DNA of 5,831 nt from Candidatus Schekmanbacteria bacterium (GTDB taxonomy: Bacteria; Schekmanbacteria; GWA2-38-11; J061), in contig RFHX01000197.1 in assembly GCA_003695725.1 (NCBI GenBank), forward strand, positions 1 to 5,831, given 5' to 3'. Position 1 is the stretch's first letter; every line of letters begins with the position of its first letter. This document shows positions 1 to 5,612 of the stretch, one piece after another. The position numbers were made by a program, and so were the translations under genes. The notes under the pieces were generated by a model. The model had not been told where the DNA came from. It was given only the letters and a program-made list of their open reading frames with translations, and ran no database searches.

Positions 1-128
1 AAACGAACATCAACCAAAAAGATTTTCTTAGACAAATCATCACTTGATACTTCTATTTTATAAAGTGAGTCAGCTGATTCTAAGGAAGATAAAACCGTAT
101 CTTTAAAATTTATTTTTCTCTCAAGCAT
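1..128 (-). CDS. Unrecognised protein, N-terminal fragment (runs off the left edge)
   Basis: An open frame begins with ATG at 128-126 on the minus strand and stays open to the window edge, giving 42 complete codons. The peptide starts MLERKINFKDTV and ends near FLVDVR. It begins 16 bases after the stop of the radical SAM gene on the same strand, so it is probably the third gene of that operon. There is no convincing Shine-Dalgarno in the short AT-rich gap, so translation may depend on coupling. The visible part is polar and mixed-charge, with no signal peptide, membrane segment or metal motif. I do not recognise the family. The IFLVDVR stretch looks like a beta strand entering a Rossmann-like or rhodanese-like fold, but this is too little to call. 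Reality as a gene rests on position, strand and the clean open frame. Confidence 0.6.
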   Translation of the reverse strand, partial: MLERKINFKDTVLSSLESADSLYKIEVSSDDLSKKIFLVDVR

Positions 129-144
129 TTATTTTTATAACTTT

Positions 145-1503
145 TCAATGAATAAGACTTTTAAGATATTGAAGCTCATCTTCTGATATACCAGAATATT
201 TCCTGAAAAACACGGAATTATTCTGAAGAAGCGGGTCCAAATTGTTAGGAATGATTTCTTTATCTATCAATTCCATCCACATTTTAGTGCCCGGTATGGG
301 AGAATACTCAACCAAATTAACTTGTGATCCTTGATCTTTAATGAACTTGATTCCTTCAACAACTTCTTCTAAATCTTGTCCCGGAAACCCAAAAAAAAGA
401 TAAGTGCCTATTTCTTCCTCACTGAATCCTGCTCTTTGTAATGCGTCCATTGCCTTGACATAATCTTCATTCCAAACCTTACCTCCTGTATCATATTGGC
501 GTTTAGGATTTATTGTTTCAAGGGCAATCCTAATTGTCTTAAAACCTGCCATCTTCATCTTAATTGCCAATGAATAATCAATAAACTTTGGATGTAATCC
601 ATTTGGAGAATGAAGGTATAAGCTAATCTTCCTTTTTATTAACTCGTCCAAAATTTTCTCAAAATGTTTATTTGCATTAACAAGCAATGCATCATCATAA
701 AATGCAAGATTTTTATAATCGCCTCTGTTTATCTGATATAAAATCTCTTCAATGACATCATCTACTCTCCTCTGGTAAAAATCGCTATATAGAATATGAG
801 AAGCACAATAAGTGCATCTAAACGGACATCCAAATGATGTTAGAATGCAAAAATAATCAAGAGAGGAATAATGCCCATAATCAGGATATGGCAACTCTTC
901 AAAATTAAAATCACTATCATTTTCTATAACTGATGGGAAATATTCACCTCTAATTATCGCAAGAATTTTTTTTAAACCCTTCCCTCTATAAACTATATCA
1001 GCTTTGCACTCCTCAAGAGCATGGTTTGGACAAAGGGAGGCATAGATGCCGCCAAGAATGACTTTTGTCTTTGGAAAAAATTCTCTTACAATTTTGATAA
1101 TATCTTTTATGGCAGGATACCAATATGTCATCATAGATGTAATCAGCACATAATCAGGCACAGGTATTTTCGAAATCTTTTCTTCGACAATCTTAAGAGG
1201 CAATCCATACCGATAATAATTCCTTGGCACATCCTTTAAGATATCAGGCTTTTCTATTTTCTCCTTATGGAAATTACCACAGCCATAATTTTTATCCTTA
1301 ATCAATCCAATTCCGCCCAATAAACTCAAATCATTGTCATGCCTATCGAGGCAATCTATGAAATATGTCTCAATTTCATTTCGCTTAAGAAAGGATAGAA
1401 GATATAAAATCCCTAATGGTTTTAGCCAAAAATCAAAAGCCGCAAAATCATAAATCCATGGATTAATAAGAAGCACTCTTTTGGCGGACTTTTTCGTTGC
1501 CAT
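145..1503 (-). CDS. B12-binding-type radical SAM protein (COG1032-like), 452 aa
   Basis: A radical SAM enzyme with an N-terminal cobalamin-binding-like Rossmann domain. Residues 9-20 (RVLLINPWIYDF) form the first strand, and 148-165 carry the typical VILGGIYASLCPNHALEE stretch ending that domain. The radical SAM core follows: the CxxxCxxC cluster motif is C226, C230, C233 within FGCPFRCTYC, then FYDD at 268-271, GFPG at 372-375 and SPIPGT at 401-406, in the order usual for COG1032 proteins. Known for the family: a [4Fe-4S] cluster cleaves S-adenosylmethionine to a radical that drives methylation, ring or rearrangement chemistry. The substrate cannot be read from the sequence. The classical DxHxxG cobalamin-ligand motif is not present (D53-R-H55 is not followed by the required G), so cobalamin binding may be base-off without a His ligand, or lost. 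It follows the PPOX gene after 29 bases. No Shine-Dalgarno is obvious at the ATG, but the first strand begins right after it and no better start exists. Likely cytoplasmic and oxygen sensitive. Confidence 0.9.
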   Translation of the reverse strand: MATKKSAKRVLLINPWIYDFAAFDFWLKPLGILYLLSFLKRNEIETYFIDCLDRHDNDLSLLGGIGLIKDKNYGCGNFHKEKIEKPDILKDVPRNYYRYGLPLKIVEEKISKIPVPDYVLITSMMTYWYPAIKDIIKIVREFFPKTKVILGGIYASLCPNHALEECKADIVYRGKGLKKILAIIRGEYFPSVIENDSDFNFEELPYPDYGHYSSLDYFCILTSFGCPFRCTYCASHILYSDFYQRRVDDVIEEILYQINRGDYKNLAFYDDALLVNANKHFEKILDELIKRKISLYLHSPNGLHPKFIDYSLAIKMKMAGFKTIRIALETINPKRQYDTGGKVWNEDYVKAMDALQRAGFSEEEIGTYLFFGFPGQDLEEVVEGIKFIKDQGSQVNLVEYSPIPGTKMWMELIDKEIIPNNLDPLLQNNSVFFRKYSGISEDELQYLKSLIH

Positions 1504-1532
1504 ATTAAAAAGGGAAATAACTCAAAAAAGAA

Positions 1533-2084
1533 TTACTTTTCCCAACTCATCAATGGCACTCCATCAGGAATATTCATATAAGTCATTCGAATAGGTTCAA
1601 CTACTATTGCACGGGCTGTAAAAGCTCTTTTAACGACATTTTCCATTGGAAGAAGAGCTTTCCCCCATTCTTCAAGGAAAGGACGCAATTTTAAAAGAGC
1701 TTTCATATAGTTTGGAGAGGGAGCTTTATAAACTTTTGCTTCACCCTGCATCGTCAAACCATATTCTGACTGTGCAGTACCATCAGAAAATCCAATAGAA
1801 ATTGCTACCTTGTTTGAATATTCCAAATTTCTGAATTTTTCTCCTCCTTCACTGACCATATAAATGGTCAACCCATCACTCTGATAATCAAGAAGGCTTG
1901 TGCGTGGATAGCCGTCTGGACCTATCGTGGCAAGAGTTAAACATTGTTTACGTTTCAAAAATCTCTTTATCTCCTCTTCAAGTTCCTTTTTATTTAATTC
2001 CTTCAGTGGTATCCCTAACTTTTTAATATTATGTTTTATCTGAAGCTGTCTCTCTTCGAGTGTGATTCCATATGGATAATCCAT
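1533..2084 (-). CDS. Pyridoxamine 5'-phosphate oxidase-like (PPOX-class) FMN-binding protein, 183 aa
   Basis: A split-barrel flavoprotein of the PPOX superfamily. After a charged helical N-terminus (about 1-45), the barrel opens with CLTLATIGPDGYPRTSLLDY (48-67), the standard 'LATxxxDGxPxxS' opening strands. It continues with LTIYMVSEGGEKFRNLEYSNKVAIS (72-96), where the K/R-x-x-N-L pattern is typical of FMN-phosphate-binding members, and then GLTMQGEAKVY (109-119), the usual 'vqGxAxv' strand. The C-terminal strand ARAIVVEPIRMTYMN (157-171) matches the family's 'fxvxPxrvxy'. The family includes FMN-, F420- and heme-binding oxidoreductases as well as true PdxH; at 183 aa and without recognised PdxH motifs this is not a confident pyridoxamine oxidase. 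It is the first gene of the left operon. The start is supported by AAGGAG seven bases upstream of the ATG and a promoter at 2130-2158. The partner radical SAM gene suggests a shared redox or biosynthetic task, which is inference. Confidence 0.87.
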   Translation of the reverse strand: MDYPYGITLEERQLQIKHNIKKLGIPLKELNKKELEEEIKRFLKRKQCLTLATIGPDGYPRTSLLDYQSDGLTIYMVSEGGEKFRNLEYSNKVAISIGFSDGTAQSEYGLTMQGEAKVYKAPSPNYMKALLKLRPFLEEWGKALLPMENVVKRAFTARAIVVEPIRMTYMNIPDGVPLMSWEK

Positions 2085-2090
2085 CTAATA

Positions 2091-2097
2091 TCTCCTT
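2091..2097 (-). promoter_or_regulatory. Shine-Dalgarno site of the PPOX gene
   Basis: AAGGAGA on the minus strand lies 6 bases from the ATG at 2084 (7 when counted from AAGGAG). It fixes this start as the real one. Confidence 0.75.
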
Positions 2098-2129
2098 ATT
2101 TTTTTTATTTCCTAATTAAATTTGCCATC

Positions 2130-2158
2130 TGTATAAGAATAAAAGGGAAGGATGTCAA
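2130..2158 (-). promoter_or_regulatory. Sigma70-type promoter of the PPOX-radical SAM operon
   Basis: On the minus strand an exact TTGACA -35 box (2158-2153) is followed by a 17-base spacer and TATACA (2135-2130) as -10 box, four of six consensus bases. Transcription would start near 2123, leaving a leader of about 39 bases with the Shine-Dalgarno site in it. The exact -35 and ideal spacing make this the best promoter in the window. No operator palindrome is evident over it. Confidence 0.65.
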
Positions 2159-2225
2159 TTGGCTTTTTGTGACTGGAAAAATAAATTTAGGAGAGATTTA
2201 TTCAATATTCCTACGATTATCTTTC

Positions 2226-2253
2226 TTGACTTTATTGTAAATTGGAATATCGT
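2226..2253 (+). promoter_or_regulatory. Putative promoter of the secreted IPT/TIG-like gene
   Basis: TTGACT (2226-2231) is followed after 16 bases by TATCGT (2248-2253), a weaker -10 match. The predicted start near 2260 gives a leader of about 22 bases containing the Shine-Dalgarno. The background is AT-rich, so chance matches are possible, but the -35 box and position are good. The region faces the divergent PPOX promoter about 70 bases away. Confidence 0.45.
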
Positions 2254-2269
2254 TAATAAAAAAAGTAAA

Positions 2270-2277
2270 AAGGAGGG
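2270..2277 (+). promoter_or_regulatory. Strong Shine-Dalgarno site of the secreted IPT/TIG-like gene
   Basis: AAGGAGGG lies five bases before the ATG at 2283 and is the strongest ribosome binding site in the window, suggesting efficient translation of this exported protein. Confidence 0.8.
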
Positions 2278-2282
2278 TAAAA

Positions 2283-3326
2283 ATGTTTAAAGAAACAAAA
2301 CTTTTCAAAATTTTTCTTATTCTGTCAGTAATATCAGCTTCAATCTTTTTCTGTTCGTCTTATTCAGCAGCAAAACCCATAATAAGCAAAGTCAAGCCCA
2401 ACAAAGTCGTTCGAGGACATTCTATTGATATTACTGTTAGTGGAAGAAACCTCGATTCTGGCGGATGGAATTACATCGCATTTGCTAAAAAAGCCGCAGA
2501 TTTGAATTCATCAACAGAAAAAACTATATGGGCCTACCCCCATACAACTTCTAAAACTATTACTTCTACCGTTTCGGTATCAACATGTGCTCCTACTGGT
2601 AAATACGATATGTATTTAGTAAACTCATCCTACGATGAAGAAAAAGGCAAAAGCAGTGTCAGTATCGTAGCTAAAAAGAGGAGAGCTCTTTTAGTCAAAA
2701 AAGGAAAAAAGGAACCAAAAATCAGCAGAGTCTCTCCAAAAAAGATTGGCAAAGGAGGAAAAGCTAAAGTTACGATAAAAGGCAAGAATTTAACTTATGG
2801 TAATCCCAGCTACTATTGGATTAGCTTATCGCATCATTCAAAGAAGAAGAACAAAGAAGGTGAATCAGTAGGGACCGGCTCCGTTAAAAGTTCATCAAAA
2901 AATAAAATTGTGGCAATTGTTAGTGTTTATACTGATTCTTTAAAAGGAAAGGCAGACTTGTCAATATGGGGCTCTGGAGAGGATAGCAATCTATGTGTTG
3001 ACAAAAAAAATGGTATCACGATAAGTAAAAACAAACTAAAAATCGAAAATGTTTCACCCACCACAATGACAAATACTTCTGTTGTAACCATTACTGTTAG
3101 TTATAATCCACCGGGAACTCTCACAGATGGAGAACTGACAATCAACACTCCTTTCGGATGGAGTGCTCCACCTCCAACAATACATCAAGTATCAAACAAT
3201 GAAGCAGATTTAGGGTTTAATTTATCCGGTGCTCCTGCAGGTGTTTACAGTAGCACATTGAATGTTTTTACTCCTGCCGGCTGGGATTCCGTAGATGATC
3301 TCAATTACTTAGGACCGGGAGAGTGA
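2283..3326 (+). CDS. Secreted protein with IPT/TIG-like Ig-fold repeats, 347 aa
   Basis: An exported, all-beta protein. Residues 1-30 form a Sec signal peptide: basic start (K3, K6, K9), hydrophobic core 10-23, and a Ser-Ala-Ala cleavage site before K31. Cys24 lies inside the hydrophobic segment without a proper lipobox, so a lipoprotein is unlikely. The mature part has IPT/TIG-like units: 32-130, opening PIISKVKPNKVVRGHSIDI with VSGRNL; and 145-248, opening PKISRVSPKKIGKGGKAKV with IKGKNL. Both follow the family's 'P.I..v.P....G....i.G.nl' signature. A third, diverged unit starts at KIENVSPTTMTNTSVVTITV (253-272) and ends APAGVYSSTLNVFTPAGW (317-334). The linker at 131-146 is strongly basic (KKRR, KKGKK). 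Cys102 and Cys238 are the only mature cysteines. There is no C-terminal anchor or sorting signal, so periplasmic or extracellular release is likely. Such domains bind partners or carbohydrates; no enzymatic motif is seen. The gene is monocistronic with its own promoter, ribosome site and terminator. Confidence 0.8.
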   Translation: MFKETKLFKIFLILSVISASIFFCSSYSAAKPIISKVKPNKVVRGHSIDITVSGRNLDSGGWNYIAFAKKAADLNSSTEKTIWAYPHTTSKTITSTVSVSTCAPTGKYDMYLVNSSYDEEKGKSSVSIVAKKRRALLVKKGKKEPKISRVSPKKIGKGGKAKVTIKGKNLTYGNPSYYWISLSHHSKKKNKEGESVGTGSVKSSSKNKIVAIVSVYTDSLKGKADLSIWGSGEDSNLCVDKKNGITISKNKLKIENVSPTTMTNTSVVTITVSYNPPGTLTDGELTINTPFGWSAPPPTIHQVSNNEADLGFNLSGAPAGVYSSTLNVFTPAGWDSVDDLNYLGPGE

Positions 3327-3346
3327 ACAAAACTTCTAATCATATT

Positions 3347-3377
3347 AAAGGGGATATCTTATCGATATCCCCTTTTT
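3347..3377 (+). terminator. Intrinsic terminator after the IPT/TIG-like gene
   Basis: A perfect 12-bp inverted repeat (AAAGGGGATATC at 3347-3358 and its complement at 3364-3375) encloses a five-base loop and runs into five T residues (3373-3377), 20 bases after the stop codon. This is a clear rho-independent terminator for the plus-strand gene. On the opposite strand the hairpin is followed by only three T residues, so it could at best weakly stop transcription arriving from the kinase gene. Confidence 0.9.
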
Positions 3378-3558
3378 AAGCTTTTGAGCTCATATCTCTT
3401 TTTTAGAAAGAGCTTCTATAAATTTATCTTAAAAGAATCTTGTCAACATTGACCTATATATTGGATGAAAGAATTCTCATATGTAAGATATATTAATGAA
3501 ATAGCTCTCATTGCCAAGCCAATAGAAATTATTGAACACAAAAATATGAATAACAAGC
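3378..3558. other. Intergenic region between convergent genes, no gene supported
   Basis: This 181-base AT-rich stretch separates the plus-strand terminator from the stop of the minus-strand kinase gene. A small 6-bp hairpin (CTCTTT at 3396-3401 with AAAGAG at 3407-3412) lacks a U-tract. No clear terminator for the kinase operon is visible here. A 41-codon plus-strand frame (3465-3590) has no ribosome site and runs into the kinase 3' end, so I do not call it. Confidence 0.5.
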
Positions 3559-4749
3559 TTATTTATAAGGGGGTAAATAGATTCTTATAGCTGTCCCTTC
3601 CCCTTCTGAAGTTTCAATACTCAGTTTGCCGCCATATTTCATTACAATCTGATTCACAACAGATAGTCCCAATCCAAAGCCCTCACCTTCAGCCCTTGTA
3701 GTATAAAAATAATCAAAGATTGAATTTACCTTTTCTCTTGAAATACCATATCCGCTATCAGAAACTTCAAGCGCTATAAATTCTCCATCAATATATTCGT
3801 TAATATTTATTGTCCTTTTTCTCGTTTGAGACGATGCCTGCACTGCATTCATTAAAATGCTTATTGCAATTTGTTTTGCCTCCCATAAAGAACATTTTAT
3901 GCATAGTTTCTTTTCAGAAAAATTCATATTCACTGATATGTTGTTATCATCAATAGTCTTTTTTAAAAGAGAAAGAGCACTCTCAATGACATCTTTCCAC
4001 TCCACAGCAACTATCTTTTCTTTTCTAACAGGTTTAGAATACTCAAGAAGATTACTTACTACATTGCTACATCGTTGTGCGCCATCTATAGCCGTTGTTA
4101 TATATTTGCTCAATTTCTCCTTAATAACATTATCCTCCAATAATTCTTTTTTCATATTTTGCACTACTTCATTTTCAACACTTTTCTCTTCCAATAAATG
4201 AAAAATCTTTTTTATGAATCGGTCTATTTCCTTCTTTAAAAGTTGAAGATTTGTGATTACCCCAGTAAGGGGATTATTTATCTCATGTGCAATACCGCCA
4301 GCTAGCCGCCCTATTGAAGCAAGTCTTTCTCTATTCAAAATTTCGTTTTTAAGTTTATTCAGATGTAAAAAATTTCTTACTTTGACTCTTAATTCTCGCT
4401 CATTGACAGGTCTGACAATGCAATCTTCAGCTCCCAACTTTATGGCTTTTGTTCTCTCATCTATTTCTCTCAACGATGAAATAAATATTATTGGAATAGC
4501 GCTGGTTTCATCTTTACCTTTAAGTATTCTGAGGATTTCAAAACCGTTTATATGTGGCATCACATCATCAAGGATTATGAGGTCAGGTTTTTTTTCAAAA
4601 ATGGCATCTAAGGCTTTTTCAGGGTCAGTATATGTACAAACATCATATCCATCTTTTGAAGAATAATCTTTAATTCTTCGACATGAAGCTTCAGAATCAT
4701 CTATTACAACAATATTGATATCCTTAGAAGGCGTTACAACTTCAACCAT
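3559..4749 (-). CDS. Soluble receiver plus histidine-kinase hybrid, 396 aa
   Basis: A two-component protein with the receiver first and the kinase second. Numbering is from the ATG at 4749. Receiver, about 10-130: acidic pair D17-D18, phosphoacceptor D61 in ILDDVMP, S91 in the Thr/Ser switch position, and R113 where most receivers have the conserved Lys (CIVRPVNEREL). HisKA: ASIGRLAGGIAHEINNPLTG with phosphorylated H155. HATPase: N301 in ILMNAVQAS (N box), DSGYGI at 331-336 (G1), F box IFDYFYTT at 344-351, and GFGLGL at 357-362 (G2). All kinase motifs are intact, so it should be active. No membrane segment, PAS/GAF or DNA-binding domain is present, so it is cytoplasmic and probably takes its input through the receiver. 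The frame is open back to 4920, but that extra 57 residues lies inside the nitroreductase gene and has no domain; GGAGG six bases before the ATG at 4749 decides the start. The start overlaps the nitroreductase stop by 8 bases, implying translational coupling. Confidence 0.92.
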   Translation of the reverse strand: MVEVVTPSKDINIVVIDDSEASCRRIKDYSSKDGYDVCTYTDPEKALDAIFEKKPDLIILDDVMPHINGFEILRILKGKDETSAIPIIFISSLREIDERTKAIKLGAEDCIVRPVNERELRVKVRNFLHLNKLKNEILNRERLASIGRLAGGIAHEINNPLTGVITNLQLLKKEIDRFIKKIFHLLEEKSVENEVVQNMKKELLEDNVIKEKLSKYITTAIDGAQRCSNVVSNLLEYSKPVRKEKIVAVEWKDVIESALSLLKKTIDDNNISVNMNFSEKKLCIKCSLWEAKQIAISILMNAVQASSQTRKRTININEYIDGEFIALEVSDSGYGISREKVNSIFDYFYTTRAEGEGFGLGLSVVNQIVMKYGGKLSIETSEGEGTAIRIYLPPYK

Positions 4750-5320
4750 CAACTCCCTCCCAGCGCACCCGCCCGGACTTTCTTGGTGATGGTTCAGGAT
4801 ATTCATTGGGGTAACCGATTGTAATGAGACCAACCAACTCTTTATCAGCAATGCCAAGAAATTCTGACAAATCTTCAGCGATGTATAAAGCACTGGACAC
4901 CCAGCAGGCACCAAGACCAAGAGAATGGGCAGTCAAGAGTAAATTCTCTACACTTGCTGCTACAGAAAAAAGAGCTTCCGGTGTTGTTGTGAGGTCAACA
5001 TCAGAAAAAACAGCAATTATATTTGGAGCATCATTTGCAACATCAAGAAAAAAGCTCGTTCTTTTTTTGACTCCTTCCGAAATATCTTCCTCGAGACATT
5101 CTATAATTTTCTTGAATGAGTCCTCAAGATAAGAAAAAAGCTTTTTCTTCTTCTCTCCACCTACAACAACATAATACCAATTCTGCCAATCCATATATGA
5201 AGGAGCCCAACAGGCAGCTTCAATAACTTTTTCTAAAATATCCTTAGGTATCGGGTCGGGCTTATATCGCCGTATACTTCTTCTCTCTTTTATTATTTTC
5301 AGTATCTCACTCAACAACAA
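4742..5320 (-). CDS. Nitroreductase-family flavoprotein, TTG start, about 192 aa
   Basis: A nitroreductase-fold enzyme of the type that binds FMN, works as a dimer and uses NAD(P)H. The N-terminal signature RRSIRRY (13-19) provides the FMN-phosphate-binding Arg and Ser. The second signature is AAC-WAPSYMDWQNWYYVVV (35-53), where family members usually read APSxxNxQPW: here D44 replaces the Asn and N47 the Pro. The helix segment LFSVAASVENLLLTAHSLGLGACWVSS (117-143) and the ending IGYPNEYPEPSPRK (168-181) are typical. At 192 aa it matches the family's single-domain length. The natural substrate is not predictable; members reduce nitroaromatics, quinones, enals, or act in cofactor and peptide oxidation. 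The frame contains no ATG at its start and an in-frame TAA precedes it; translation must begin at one of three tandem TTG codons (5320, 5317, 5314). The weak AGAGA site (5323-5327) fits the second or third best. It lies 29 bases after the cytochrome b5-like gene and overlaps the kinase start by 8 bases. Confidence 0.87.
   Translation of the reverse strand: MLLSEILKIIKERRSIRRYKPDPIPKDILEKVIEAACWAPSYMDWQNWYYVVVGGEKKKKLFSYLEDSFKKIIECLEEDISEGVKKRTSFFLDVANDAPNIIAVFSDVDLTTTPEALFSVAASVENLLLTAHSLGLGACWVSSALYIAEDLSEFLGIADKELVGLITIGYPNEYPEPSPRKSGRVRWEGVDG
4753..4761 (-). promoter_or_regulatory. Shine-Dalgarno site deciding the kinase start
   Basis: GGGAGGGAG on the minus strand lies within the last codons of the nitroreductase gene; its GGAGG core is about six bases from the ATG at 4749. 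It supports the 396-aa product over a 453-aa form starting at 4920. Confidence 0.75.
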
Positions 5321-5349
5321 AGTCTCTTTTTGTTATTCTGGTGAAAAAT

Positions 5350-5580
5350 CTATTTCAAAACACCAACAACTTCAAATCCTTCAAAAACTTCATCTGCATG
5401 AGGAGCACCATCCATATCAGATGTCAAGTCCACACCCGCATTATGCATCCCAACATGCAATCCGTCTCCCCAAAAACTGCTGTCCGTAACATCATAAACT
5501 TTCCCATTGTAGGCGACATAGCATTTTTTACCGTCTTTACCATTATATTGGGCAAGCTCTTCTAATGTAAATTCCTTCAT
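5350..5580 (-). CDS. Small cytochrome b5-like heme-binding protein, 76 aa
   Basis: A compact cytochrome b5-like domain, about 76 residues, filling the whole protein. From the ATG at 5580 it opens KEFTLEELAQYNGKDG, then the family strand CYVAYNGKVYDVTDSSFW (20-37), then a His-rich segment with H42, H46 (GLHVGMHNAG) and H61 (GAPH), and ends FEGFEVVGVLK. The 'W..G.H...H.AG.DLT' followed by 'PH' pattern is that of small bacterial b5-like proteins (COG4892 type). H61 should be one axial heme ligand and H42 or H46 the other. There is no signal peptide or membrane anchor, so it is cytoplasmic and may pass electrons to or from a flavoprotein such as the adjacent nitroreductase, which is inference. 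An ATG at 5586 is also in frame but sits directly against GGAGG with no spacer; the second ATG at 5580 has the correct six-base spacing and is preferred. Confidence 0.85.
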   Translation of the reverse strand: MKEFTLEELAQYNGKDGKKCYVAYNGKVYDVTDSSFWGDGLHVGMHNAGVDLTSDMDGAPHADEVFEGFEVVGVLK

Positions 5581-5586
5581 TTTCAT

Positions 5587-5591
5587 CCTCC
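5587..5591 (-). promoter_or_regulatory. Shine-Dalgarno site deciding the cytochrome b5-like start
   Basis: GGAGG on the minus strand abuts the first in-frame ATG (5586) and lies six bases from the second (5580). The spacing favours initiation at 5580, giving 76 rather than 78 residues. Confidence 0.7.
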
Positions 5592-5612
5592 AATATTTAT
5601 AATTCTATTTGT

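Noticed and set aside
1-128. Rhodanese-like assignment from the IFLVDVR stretch
   Set aside because: Only one strand-like motif is visible and the preceding spacing does not fit; the gene is cut by the window edge.
1021-1239. 72-codon plus-strand frame within the radical SAM gene
   Set aside because: Antisense to the conserved N-terminal domain; no independent support.
2031-2240. 69-codon plus-strand frame
   Set aside because: It overlaps the start of the PPOX gene antisense and covers both promoters; no ribosome site and no domain.
3396-3412. 6-bp hairpin as a terminator for the kinase operon
   Set aside because: Short, AT-rich and without a following U-tract on either strand.
3465-3590. 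41-codon plus-strand frame after the terminator
   Set aside because: No Shine-Dalgarno site or promoter, no recognisable motif, and it ends inside the antisense of the kinase 3' end.
3857-4666. Two plus-strand frames antisense to the kinase (3857-4201 and 4253-4666)
   Set aside because: They lie wholly opposite intact kinase and receiver motifs and show only antisense composition (Ser/Phe/Leu/Ile-rich).
4750-4920. 57-residue N-terminal extension of the kinase
   Set aside because: It is read from inside the nitroreductase gene, has no domain, and the ribosome site points to the ATG at 4749.
4824-5565. Plus-strand frames antisense to the nitroreductase (4824-5132) and b5-like gene (5341-5565)
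   Set aside because: Opposite well-supported domains; no ribosome site or motif of their own.
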